Position numbers and translations under genes: made by a program. The notes beneath the pieces were generated by a model, which saw nothing but the letters and a program-made list of their open reading frames with translations, was not told the DNA's origin and ran no database searches. Of a DNA stretch of 64,000 bases, positions 1 through 12,200 are shown piece by piece. Position 1 is the stretch's first letter, and every line of letters starts with the position of its first letter. Origin of the DNA: Mantis religiosa (Eukaryota > Arthropoda > Insecta > Mantodea > Mantidae); NCBI GenBank assembly GCA_030765055.1, contig CM060950.1, positions 16,901,966-16,965,965 on the forward strand, given 5' to 3'.

Positions 1-294
1 AATTATACAATGAGTCAACTGAGACACTTTGTACTTCACATACCGCAAATTAGCTTTCAGTGTGCTTTGCCTCCACTTAAAAGCATTAGAGAGGTTATTG
101 ACTGGCTAGAACTTTGGTGCTCCAGCTGATAATGGTTTTCTAGAGACGAGACATCTGGTGGTGATTCAGTGAGGCTAATTAAAATATTTTTTTCCAATGG
201 AATGACAAAATTCATTAATTTGTTTCAAATTGCTTTATGTAAATGTTTTCCCAGATGTTTAATTCTTGATTCATGTGAACTGATTTTAGTAGTT

Positions 295-331
<37 letters not shown>

Positions 332-1010
332 GTGGTTATGATCCCTGAAATGTGCTATTACTGTGAATTTATCTGTTTCTTTTTGCTTGATGTTTCTAAA
401 GTTTTCTTTTAATCTGGTTCCATAGTTAAGTTTTGTCTTTCCAATGTATATCTTATTGCAGTATGATCAATTAATTCTATAAATACCAAAATGTTTTCCA
501 CATGAATTTTGACTATTTTGGGGTTTATAATGAATTTTCTGATATTGAATTTGTTTACTAGTGTCAGGATGTGTTAAATTCACTGAAAATCTTCTGACAT
601 TTTGTGGTTACTCATGGGTGATACATGAATTTCTTGTTTATTTGTTTACTTTATTTACTTAAAAGCTGTTAGGGTGGTGATCTCATTCAACTGCTGTTAT
701 CTACTGAACCATTTTATTTTCTTGTCTACCAACTTTTTGCTGAAACCGTTTGTTGTTGCCTTTTTCATTATTTTGGTATATTCAGTCATGAATTCATTTT
801 CATCCATTGGTACGTTAATCAGTCTATGTGTTAGGCTATTGATGACTGCAAGTTTGTGAGGTCTTGGATTGGAACTATTGGCTTTGATGTAGTTGTGTGC
901 ATGTGACTTCACATTACTTCACAGTGTAATACCGATTTGCCTTTCCAAATGAAGCAGCTGTAGTTGGTCATTTGAATTGAAGTTAATAAATTGTTGTCTT
1001 TCATGATTGA
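1..1010 (-). mobile_element. Penelope-like element relic (RT end and GIY-YIG)
   Basis: On the minus strand, 912-697 reads HKLAVINSLTHRLINVPMDE and continues to LVDKKIKWF, the typical end of a Penelope-like reverse transcriptase. Bases about 520-330 read as a decayed GIY-YIG endonuclease core (IYIGKTKLNYGTRLKE). A T27 run at 301-327 interrupts it. The segment at 110-240 recurs inverted at about 37545-38190. The element runs off the left edge. Confidence 0.8.
301..327. repeat. Poly-T tract
   Basis: About 27 consecutive T residues lie inside the Penelope-like relic. Confidence 0.9.
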
Positions 1011-1055
1011 TTTTATACCAAATTAATATGACTCCGTTATAATACATAATTTACA

Positions 1056-2724
1056 CGAGGTGCATCCAGAAAGTAAGTTTCCCTATATTTTTACAACAAA
1101 GACAACGTAGTTACATGAAAAACTTTATTGGCAACAGGTACAGCAATGTTTGAGCTATTTTTTGATATAGTTGCCAAAAGAATTCCAATACTTATCATAC
1201 CATGGGATCAACTTTTGTATTTCTGTGTCGTAGAAGCCTGCCGTCTGTGAAAGGAGCCAGCATGAGACAGTCATCTTCAGCTCTTTGTCATTGTCAAAAC
1301 ATTGGCTGGATGACAGGAATTTCTTGAGGTGCAAGAAAAGATGGAAATCTCTAGGAGCAAGTTCAGGACTGTATGGTGGATGATGAAACAGCTCCCAGCC
1401 AAAATTTTGCAAATGCATTGCGTGCTTCTTGGTTTCTGGCTGAAAGTGCAAAATCCAAGTCTCATCGCCCATGACGACTCTGTCAACGAATTCGTCACCA
1501 CCATCATGATACCACTGTAGAAATGTCATTGCTGATCCTAAGCATTTCATTTTGTGATTGGATGTCAGGTTTTTCAGCACCTATCTGTCACACAATTTCT
1601 TGAACAGCAGGTGCTTTGTGACAATTTCATGCAACGAGGTATATCTGCAGAAAATGGCTGCCGAGCTCCGTCAATTCTCCATGATGCACTGCTGTACCAG
1701 CTCAACCAGGTGATCATTGATGAGGGACGGTTACCCACTGCGCCCTTCACCATGGACTTTGACAACCTTTGGAAAATAAGCCTACACCAGCAATGCAACA
1801 TCTGTTTCTTCATGATGTATGGGCTGTAGACTGAGAGAGCTGTCAATGAATTTTGATGGGTGCTATGTTTTGTGTGTTAAGAAACTTAATCACTGACCGC
1901 ACCTTCAGATTCAGATTCAGATTTTTATTCACCAACAAAATTCATACAGAATATGGGTTTCGTCAAAACAAGTTAAATCAAATATTATCATATTTACAGT
2001 ATTTAAAAAAAGTTTAAGAAATAACAATTTTGCAAGGTTGCACCGAGGTGAAAATACAGATACCCAGCATTTGCTTTAATGACTGAGGGAAACCTCGGAA
2101 AAACCTCAGTCAGGTATACAATTGAGATTTCTATATACATTGATCTGGAGTACAGTCTTGGTCCTGGAGCTTGTCGTCAGGCTTCTTCTTAAGACAGAGT
2201 GCATCTCCCAGATAAACAGGATCCATGAAACCAAAAAGCTCAAAGGTAAAACTTATTTACTAATTTCTAATACTAAATAAACAGGTGATTTAGTACAAAT
2301 GGTAATCAAAATTGGGAATTCATGAATTCATCAACTGAGTAAAACATATTTTAAGAGTAAGTTTTTAACTTTATTTTTAAACGCTTTGATCTGCAGAACT
2401 TTGATGGTCTCTGGAATTTTATTATACAAGTTAACACCTTTATGGGAAACTGAATTCAAACTTTTTGTTAATCTATGTTGTTGGAGATGGATAGATGTTG
2501 CTATTCGTGTATTGTATGAATGATATTCATTGTTAAGCTGGTGGCAGGAGAACAAATAAGAGACATCATTTCGGGGCACCGTGGTTGCTGGCAATAGGGG
2601 GGACCTGTCCGAACACCATATGCTTGTTACATCATAGATCTGTTAAACTTTCATAATGTTCCCGCTAAATATGTTTACTTTAAAGGAATCAAAATCAGGA
2701 AACATACTTTATGGATGCACCTCG
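1056..2724 (-). mobile_element. Mariner-like transposon, degenerate, with LINE insertion
   Basis: Terminal inverted repeats CGAGGTGCATCCAGAAAGTA and CGAGGTGCATCCATAAAGTA are next to TA at both ends. Minus-strand coding remnants at 1580-1155 hold GDETWILHFQPETKK (first Asp of the D,D34D triad) and HPPYSPELAPRDFHLFLHLK (third Asp). These lie nearly adjacent, so the middle of the transposase with the second Asp is deleted. Upstream coding (1850-1580) is frameshifted. A LINE fragment sits at about 1907-2594. Confidence 0.85.
1907..2594 (-). mobile_element. Non-LTR retrotransposon 3' fragment inside mariner
   Basis: The minus-strand ORF 2594-2331 reads YNTRIATSIHLQQHRLTKSL, then GVNLYNKIPETIKVLQIKAF and KNLLLKYVLLS, a C-terminal signature of CR1/Jockey-type ORF2 proteins. 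The 3' end is a short TCTGAA tandem (TCAGATTCAGATTCAG on plus at 1907-1922). It interrupts the mariner, so it inserted later. Confidence 0.65.
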
Positions 2725-3123
2725 TATAAAATATTATTACTCAATGAATTTCTATATTTGATGGAACTTGAGCATATTTTACATGCATAATTACTTTTTT
2801 TCTATTTAAAATTGCTATTTATGACTTCTCCTGTGGGATTTTATTATTCAGGTTCATTATTACATTCATTCCCATATAAGACAGAATAATGTACCTTTAG
2901 TTACAAAGTATTGTGAAGCAGAAAGTATTTAATAGGTACAGAGAGGTTTTCCCACATGTTGTTTAATTACCTATTAGAGTAAACATTATTCAGTGTAGCA
3001 GCTGATAGAGAACAATCAAACTTTATGTTTATCATTAAAGAATCTTTCTATCATAAAGTGTTTTTCACCTCTTTGGCAGTTTTTATAGGTTTTCATTAGG
3101 ATCTGTTAAGTATATGAAGGTAT

Positions 3124-3510
3124 AGAAGTATAACAATTTCTAACTTAAAACTTCACTTATCTTATAAGAAATGATTATACTTTTCTTATAAATTGTCCGG
3201 GATCGCGATTTCATGTAAAACTTTTACACATCCTCAGCCTGCCCGCCTCGGTAGCGTGGTGGTAGAGTGTCTGCCTCACGTTCAAGAGGTCCCGAGTTCG
3301 AGTCTCGGTCAGGGTGAGTTACCTGGATAAGGTTTTTTCCAGGGTTGTCCCTTATCCTGAAAGACGAATGTCGGGTAACTCTAAGCTCTATGGACCCCAA
3401 ACTCATTTGAGCATCATTTCACCCATTTCATTCATCGTCCGATATGACTTTACGTTGGAGGACGTAAATTTAAAAAAAAAAAAAAATCCTCAGCTGGAAG
3501 CAAAGCTGTA
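3124..3510 (+). mobile_element. Penelope-like terminal fragment, with SINE inside
   Basis: The fragment starts AGAAGTATAACAATTTCTAA and contains CGGGATCGCGATTTCATGTA, the same family as 20038-20221 and 39127-40861. It is bounded by a perfect 13-bp target-site duplication TATATGAAGGTAT (3111-3123 and 3511-3523). A SINE interrupts it at 3239-3485. Confidence 0.8.
3239..3485 (+). mobile_element. tRNA-derived SINE, type 1
   Basis: A tRNA-like head (GCCTCGGTAGCGTGGTGGTA, B box GAGTTCGAGTCTC) is followed by a body GGTTTTTTCCAGGGTTGTCC and an A-rich tail. The 9-bp duplication ATCCTCAGC flanks it (3230-3238, 3486-3494). Other copies are at 36698-36925, 51640-51845, 56386-56606 and 60601-60790. Confidence 0.85.
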
Positions 3511-3920
3511 TATATGAAGGTATTTTTATTCAGAAAATATAGAAAATGTTGAGTATTGCTATAAAAAAGTAACATCCTGGGCACTACTTTTTGAAATAAG
3601 ACAACCATTTTGTAATGTATTCTCTATGCTTTGGAAATCTAAAGAACAGTATTAAGTACATCTTTTATGTGAAGCTTTTCTCTTGTATAAATATGTGTAA
3701 CAATTCTACATTTCTCTGATACTTTGTGCTACAGTGAAGATGGTTCTTGCAGTGCATACAAGTATTTGTTTCACTATACAAGTATATAAGTGCACCACCA
3801 TTCCTTTATGCCAATGATCAGTCTTTTTTTCTGTTTTAGTGCTATTTGTAGTATTTGCTTTGGAGCATATTTCCTTCAATGAAATTTGTGTTGAAATACC
3901 TGTGAGTAAGGACTATGATA

Positions 3921-4675
3921 CATTGAAGCACAAAATTAATATAATTTTGAGTCAAAAGTGTACTGAGTGCTCCATATATTGCTAGTATTTACCTAGAATT
4001 TGTTTCGTTAGGACCTTCCTAATATCCTCAGCTAATATCGACAGTTGAATTTTGATTTAGTGAACTCCTTGGATGTGATATAGGCATCTCTGTTGGTATC
4101 CTGATGAACTTGAAGGTTCTCTTCAAAGGTGGTGTCAGAATTGAAGAGTTTCCTTCATATTTCTTTATGAATATCTTTTCCCACTTGGTTAATGCAGTTG
4201 GACCCTGAACCTTCATAAAAAATGAATTTCTTGTTCTATATTGTGATTATCATTCCAAAAACGTTGCTACTGCTGATTTGTCTATTAGGAACATCAAGAA
4301 CAAAGAAATAGACAAATAAGCGGTAGCGTACCAATTTTGGAATGATAATCACAATATAGAACAAGAAATCCATTTATTAAAAACTGTTCAGGGTCCAGTT
4401 GCATTAATCACGTGGGAAAAGATATTCATAAAGAAATATGAAGGAAAGCTCTTCAATTTCGGCACCGCATTTGAAGAGAACCTAAACTTCAGGTTCATCA
4501 GGATACCAACAAAGATACCCCTGTCTCCTCCAAGGAATTCACCAAATCAAAATTCAACTGTCGATATTAGGTGAGCATGTTAAGAAGGTCCTAACAAAAT
4601 GCTTTCTTGGTAAATACTAGCAATATATGGAGCATTAAGTACTAGTTCGGCTCAAAATTATATTAATTGTGTTGA
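3921..4675. mobile_element. Penelope-like palindrome (two inverted GIY-YIG ends)
   Basis: Two opposed copies of a PLE 3' end meet at about 4283-4300. The minus copy (4216-4028) encodes ALTKWEKIFIKKYEGN and FKFIRIPTEMPI; the plus copy (4258-4620) repeats this. Both match the plus-strand PLE at 35788-36590. The arms are diverged by point changes and no clean target-site duplication was found. Confidence 0.75.
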
Positions 4676-4880
4676 AAATTAATGAAGCTATGTAAGTTAA
4701 TGAGAGAAGTTTTGGAAAAATGATGAATCTAAGGCATAGTTACTTCTTAGCTGATATAACAAATTTAAGGGAATATGTGTAGCTAATTCGCTTGATATAT
4801 GTAAATATTTGTGTATTTAAATTTGCCACAAAGCCAGGTTTTATTATGGTATTTATTAGGTTGTGAACTTTGGTTAACAG

Positions 4881-5078
4881 TTTCGAGATGTGGCAGCAGA
4901 ATACACAGATCAGCCTCCAAAAGTTGTTGCACATTTCCATGAATGGCAGGCAGGTGTAGGACTCATAGCTCTAAGGACTCGGCATGTTGACGTTGCAACT
5001 GTTTTTACTACACATGCAACATTACTGGGACGATACCTCTGTGCTGGTAACACAGACTTCTACAACAACCTTGATAGG
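4881..5078 (+). CDS. GlyS: GlyS coding exon 1 of 9 in window
   Basis: This exon of 66 codons runs from phase 0 to phase 0 and begins FRDVAAEYTDQPPKVVAHFHEW. It carries the AHFHEW and TTHATLLGRYLCAG segments of the N-terminal Rossmann domain of animal glycogen synthases. The acceptor is ttaacag at 4874-4880 and the donor is gtaagc at 5079. The last codons (Leu-Asp-Arg) join directly to Phe-Ser-Val-Asp of the next exon, matching the NNLENFNVDKEAG region of the vertebrate enzyme. Confidence 0.96.
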
Positions 5079-6254
5079 GTAAGCTACAAATTCTCAAATT
5101 TCTTCATCAATGCTGTAGAGTCACAATGACAGATTTCTGTGTTGGTATAAAGTATAGTAATCTATATTATCTATAATTTATTTATTTATTAATGCTATAT
5201 ACAGGTGAATATGACTGGTGTGTTCAGTCCTGGCTCTTTACCAGTCATACTCATAATTTACAATATAAATAATTCTTAATTGTTGTCTGTATTTTTTTTG
5301 ACTCTTATTTATTGTTTATATCAATTTATGCTTCACTTTGATTAAAAATTGCTTTACGTTTTTACTGTTTTTATAAACCATTTGTTATAACAGTAATGTT
5401 TCTTAAAGCATTTCTTATTGATGCATTCTTTTCCCCGAGTTTAAATGTTCATTTACATCACTATAGAAAATAACATTTGTGGAACACAATTCCTTAGGTG
5501 TTGTCTATTTCCTTATCCTCCAAGATTAGATTAAAGTGATTTCCGTTCAGTGAGTTCACTTGTAGCCACAAAGGCCTGTGAACATTGAATATGTCAAAGA
5601 GGTATACAGTTTAATAGCATATATAGTACATGAAAATTGAACATAAGAAAGACGTTATATACAGCAATATGAAAAACAAGGCAGGCATAATTACATGTGA
5701 TACAAAATCAAACACTTTTTTTTTAATTCACTGCGTAGGCTTCGGTGGCCGGTGTCCATAGTAATAGTCTTCCGGGGAAGGCCACGTCTTGGTTGTTTGC
5801 TGATGCCTATGTTTCGCCCTACTATGTAGGGCTTCTTCAGGGCTCCTCTTCTTCTTGACAGCACCGCAGGAACTGTCAAGAAGAAGCGGAGCCCTGAAGA
5901 AGCCCTACATAGTACGGCGAAACTTTGGCATCGGCAAACAACCAAGACGCGGCCTTCCCCGGAAGACTTTATTACTATACACCTTTTTTTAATCAACCTT
6001 CACCTGGCTTTTGCCTGTAAGTCTTGAACATTTTGTATTGGATTTGTAATGGATACCATTTATTGTCGTTTCTTCTATACATATATGTTTAAATAGCTTT
6101 CGAACAGGCATTAAAGGTAAATTGGCAATGATTTATCATTAAAACAGCTAGATTCTTCTTACAGAGCTGCATAGGCATTATCAGGATAATTTGTCATTCT
6201 GATAATCTTTTACAGAATAAAATGATTTTGAGTATAGATACTCTCTAGCAGCAT

Positions 6255-6295
<41 letters not shown>

Positions 6296-9200
6296 GAAAT
6301 TGTCAATTTTTCCAATAAAATGACCAGGAAGAGTGCCAAATATTTACAACCTATAGTGCCTCTTTACCCCATGACCAAGTTTTTTAACTTACTCGTGTTT
6401 GAAGGAACTTAGTAATAATGATGTTTTAAATTAATTGATCAATTTTTTTAACTTCTCTACTTAATGTCTTCCTTACAAAGAAACTTATACCTCCAGATAC
6501 ACTTCTCTTTGTTGCTACCATTTCTGTTTTTATCCCTATGTACTTTAATGTCTTTATACGAGGGTCAGCTGATAAGTCCTGGGCGTCATATGGAGATAGT
6601 GCCACTGGGCCAGTTTGACGGATAGCATCAAATAATTTAACTCTAGATTAGCTTGTATCCATAGTTACAGGTCAATAGCTTGTTTAGTTTTTGGAAGACA
6701 GCATTTTAAACAAGACAAGTGTGGAGGTTTCACGAAAATGAAGGATTTGGAAAAACGAGCAGTGATTATACACTTCCATTTGAAGGACTGAATACTTAAA
6801 GAAATCAAGGAGGAAATGGACAGCTCATTGAAGTACTTTGACTCTTAATATACAATGATTAAACGGTGCGTTGTAGAGTTTAAAATGGGACGTACGAGCA
6901 CTAGTGATGAGCCTCGATCTGGATGCCTGTGGAGGTCACAACTCCAGAGATCATTGAAAAAATTCATTGTTTAGTACTGGTAGACTGCAGATTAAAGTTG
7001 TTTGAGATAGCAGAGGCTGTAAACACATCAAAAGAACGTGCAGGTAATATTTTAAGTAATGTCTTGGACTTTTACAAGGTATGTGCAACATGGGTGCCAC
7101 ATTTGTTAATACCTGATCAAAAGCTGTAAAGAAAAACTGTTTCTGTTAAGAATTTGGAGCAATACTGTAAAAATCCCAGTGAATTTTTAAGATAGCTTAT
7201 TACCATGGATGAAACTTTGATACATCACTGTACTCCAGAAAGTAAATCATAGTCAAAACAGTTGATTGCACCAAGTGAACCAATACCAAAAAAGCCAAAG
7301 TCAGTTTTGCCAGCTGAAGAGGTTATGTATTGTATTGTATTTATTTCATCCTTTGGAACATAATACATATGTTATAGGACACGTCCAGATGAGTGTTTTC
7401 TGGAATGCACAGGGAATTATTCTTATTGATTACTTGGAAAAGGGTAAAAGCATCACTGGTAACTTCTACGCAAGCTTACTGCAACGTTCGAGTGATGAGG
7501 TGAAAAGAAAAAGACCTCATTTGGCAAAGAAGCAAATCTTGTTTCTTCACGACAGTGCTCCAGTCCATTGTTTAGTCATTGCAATGCAAAAAATGTGTGA
7601 ATCAAAGTTTGAATTGCTTGAACATCCACCCTCTTCGGCAGATCTAGCACCCAGTGACTACCACCTGTTCCTAAACCTCAAAAAATTTCTTGAAGGATAA
7701 AGATTTCACAGCAACAAGGTCGTTGATGCAGTAAACAGCTATTTTAAAGACCATGATTAATTGGACTGCAGAAATGGTTTAATTAAATTAGAACACTGAT
7801 GTGACAAAACTATTAGCCTTTCTGGAGTTTATGTTGAGAAATAAAGAAGAAAAGCTTCTTTTTTTTGTGAGGCCTGGGACCTATCAGCCAACTCTTGTAT
7901 ATGTGTAATTGTAAATAAATGTCAATAAAAATTTATTCATACATATATGGTCATAATATTAATTGCTGGGTCTAACTTCCAACTAACTTAAGTTTTAAGT
8001 GGCTACTATAATTAGTGCGATGATTGCTTCTCTATTAGTTCAGTGTGGACGAGGAAGCTGGTAAGCGGCAAATTTATCATCGATACTGTATGGAACGTGC
8101 AGCATCTCACCTCTGCCACATTTTTACAACAGTATCAGAAATAACTGGATATGAGGCAGAGCATCTATTAAAGCGCAAGCCAGATGTCATCACACCCAAT
8201 GGATTGAATGTCAAGAAGTTTTCAGCTATTCATGAATTCCAGAACCTACATGCTTTGTCCAAGGAAAAAATTCATGAATTTGTACGTGGACATTTCTATG
8301 GGTAAGTATTTGCTAGGCAAATATGCTTTTATCCGAGGTGAACAGACCAAGACGTACTTCCACAGAACTGCTGTGTATATTTCACCTGTCTCACATTTAT
8401 TCTGTTAATATTTATAATATTTTTAACATTTATTTTCTAAAATTAAATAAACTTCTATTTTTTTTTTTCAAAACAAAATTTCTATTTCATTGGGTAAACA
8501 TGTTATTTGTAAAAATTCAGTTACTTCAATGTAATCCACATTGCATAAGTTTCTGTTTTATATTCTTGCCTGTTTACTTTACACATATTGACAAATTAAA
8601 CTATCAGTAAATTCAGTATTCAACATTTTAAAGCACAAGTGAACTCTATTTTCAGTACCTTTATGTTATTCCTGCAAACGATGTGCAGTAATGCAGTAAA
8701 ATAAATGTATAGTGTTTAATGCCTGCTTTTACTGCATACGGCATCTTAGGCACTGATGATACATGAAATGAAGATGAAGCATTGGTGGAATGACATGGTG
8801 GGGAAAATTGGAGAGTCCTGAGAAAACCTGCCCCAGTGCTGTGTTGTCCACCACAAATCTCACATGCGGTCGCCTGGGATTGAACGCAGGCCTTGGTGAG
8901 ATGTCATGTGGGACCGAGGGTATCTACGTAGGGCAGCCGTCACAAGGTGAAGACTGACCTCCCTCTCTACTAGGGAGTTACCAAGCTGTCACCGAAGGGC
9001 GCCCGGCACTTCCAAGGCTCCTTTCCATGGGGCAAGACCTGGAAGCTAACAAGCCCCCCCATCTAGTCTGAAAACACAAGACGGGTGGAAGTAGATACGC
9101 CACTTACGTGCGCCAACCCCAAAGGGGAAGACTACCAATTAACCTCGGTGGGTCCGCCTGGTGATCTAGCACACCTTCTACTAGCTATGCAGGCTAGTAC

Positions 9201-12200
9201 ACGGGAATATATGGCTTCCCTCAACCCCATCCATAGATGTACCTGATCTCCCTCGGGTGTTGGGAACCACTACCCCCTCGAGTCGAACCCAATCCGAAAA
9301 AATCCCCTACGGGAGGGGCTCGCTGTGAGAGGCAAGCTGTCTAATTGTTCGGCCATGGCTTGGCCTAATGCAGTAAATTGCACACCTTTTTAGTGCTAGA
9401 GGGCAAACATGACTGGCCACACATTTCTTTTACCTGCATACTGCTTTTACAATCATACTATTTCTGGTATGAAGTGTGCATTCCCTGCAATTGCACATAC
9501 AAGCCTTCAGATGTTCAACTGATACTGTTAGGCAGGTTAAGCTCCAAATTATTCTATGAACATTCAGAGTATTTAATTCATTCAGTTTCTTGTCTTAAGA
9601 TAAAGGGTTAGTAGAGTAAGAAGAAATCCACCACTGATTTGCTTTTAATCATTTTTAATAACTGTCCTAGCATATGTGTTATTACAGAAAAACCTCATTG
9701 TTTATACTACATCTAAAGAGTAATACCACATGGTATTTTGCTATTTATATTGTTTCACATTTGCTATTTACGAGTTATTGTATAAGATATTGTTGCGCTG
9801 GCGGCGATGCACACAAAGGGTTCGGCGCCGAGAGATAAGGGACAGATAGTGTAGCACAGACATAAAGAGCTTGCTGAAACAGATAAATACAGCGTGGAGA
9901 TAAAGGCATGCCAAAACAGATAAAGTTAGGTGTCTGGAACGTTCGTGTTTTGTCTGGTACCGTCTTACAGAACATTCAATTATCTTCTGGAACCATGAAG
10001 AGGTATATAAAAAGGAGCCGCGATTGCCAGTGTGGGCAGATTCGAAATGGAACTTGATAATTGTGCAGCTGTATTTTGAACTCTTTGTGGGTGTGGCAGA
10101 TGAACTGGAAGATTGTAATTGTGTATGTGACATAATTCTGCTTCTGTAAGGTTTGACCAAAGTGTATTTCTACGGAAATAAAGAACATTTTGAATTTCTG
10201 CAAATTGGACTTTTAATTCTACAAACCCACAAAGTCACAGTATATTGCAAAAGATTTTGAAGTTAATTCCTCATTAAGAGTAGAACACTCACTTTCTAAC
10301 TTTCTTAGCACATGTTTCAGAATCAAGTTTCCTCTAGGATTTGTTCACATTCTTGTTCATAGACTAATACATTTTCTATTGTTACAGGCACTATGACTTT
10401 GATTTAGATAAGACTCTGTACTTCTTCATTGCTGGACGTTATGAATTTGGTAACAAAGGAGCTGATATATTCATAGAAGCTTTAGCAAGATTAAACCATT
10501 ATCTAAAGGTAGTGTATTAAGTCTTGTTGATGTGTGTTACATCAGTGTCTCAAAAGTGAAGTCGTTATAAATATTCTAACTGAGAATAGGAGGATGTGGG
10601 TGCAAAAATGCAGTTTCACTGAGCTTAATCCTTTGTGTAGAAAATAAATTCTTTCATAGCACTAAAGTTTTCACACATTTTTATTATTTAGTTATTGATA
10701 TAATACAATTTGTAACTTTCATCTCTGACCATAGTGATGTAGTGGGACCAGATTCATTTAAGAAACCTTATTTTGAAAGAAGTATTTTCACTAAGAGTAG
10801 TTTCAGAAAGTGGGGATTTCTTTTAATGGCTGTGCCTTGAGTAAATTACAGAAAAATAAGATAGTGCAATGATTACGAATAAATTAAACGCTCTTAGCAA
10901 CACACTTCACAACTTATGTGCTTGTAGAATCCTTCATAAGGATTTTTAATACATAAGTCGGTCATCAGGCTGAGAATGAAATGAATGTGTTTCGAAACTG
11001 GTCACAAAGGATTTTGCAAACCGGTAAGTAGTGAAGTGTGTTGCTAAGAGTGTTTAATTTATTTATTTTAATTTATTCATAATCTTTGTTGCTTCACTAT
11101 CAACAGCTTTAGTTTTTTGTATATTGTTACTTGCACCTCATAGAAGCCTATGAAGAACAAATATATTCAAATGCCCCCAAATTAATCCATTATTGTTGAA
11201 TTTTCTTGAAGAGAAGGAATACACCTAAACATGTCAATTTTTTTAACTACCAAAGGTAGAGTGTTAATGATTTGCAGCCATATTCAAATATTCAGGTATC
11301 TCAGTTATGTTATGCATATTTGGAGGAATTTAGTAATAGTAGCATCCAAATATATTAAAAGCAGAAGCATTATTAACAGTGAAGTATTCTTCATATTTAA
11401 GTTTGAATTTATGAGTGACTCATAAATTCAAACTTAAATAAGTAGCATCCAAATTAATTGAAATAACTATTTTTAGTCAGTTTTTAACACTCTGTCGCCT
11501 ATATTTTTATTTTTTGAGGGACTGGTGTTGGGAGTGTTGCTCCCATTTTCAACCTCGGAGATCTGACCTTCGAAGCTGAAAATGGAAGTAACGACTCTGC
11601 CTGGCAGCAAACCAAAATAAAAACATTAAGCTGTGGAATCCTACTCTGTTGCCATACTGTGCAGATAATGTATTCATTAGTGTTCAGTTATCTCCTTTAT
11701 TTTTCAAGATAGATGAAATTGTTATGGGGCTTTATTATTCATCATGTTTGGGTCTCCCAGCTCATGAAATCTGCACGCTCTATCCCTAGCACCATGTATA
11801 CTATCTGAAGAATTGCATACATCAGGAAAATCAAGATTATAACTCAGTGTTAAGGTAATATTGGATGCTTTTCATAAGATTGTGATAATGCAGTATATTT
11901 ATTAATTTTTTTTATATATTTCTTAATATATTGTATTATCACAAACTTATGAAAGGCATTTGTATTACCTTAGGTGCATACAATTCTTCAGATGGTATAC
12001 TCATTAAAGCCAGATATTTTCCTTCATTGCACTTTTCAAGGGTATTTTGCCCACCTTCAGTTCATCATAAAGTCTGTCAACCATCCTTGTCAAAGCAAGA
12101 AGAGGTTCTCCATTATATCAAAATTTAAAGGCATTGGAGCACCACAGTGAAGCGAAACAATTATTAAATGATAGATGAGTTGTATTTTTTACATATCAGC

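Noticed and set aside
1..4880. Search for the missing N-terminal GlyS exons
   Set aside because: The region is accounted for by PLE, mariner and SINE sequence; no frame resembles the expected N-terminal GT3 segments.
9378..9611. Plus-strand open frame of 77 codons in a GlyS intron
   Set aside because: No motif, promoter or splice evidence; not conserved with anything recognised.
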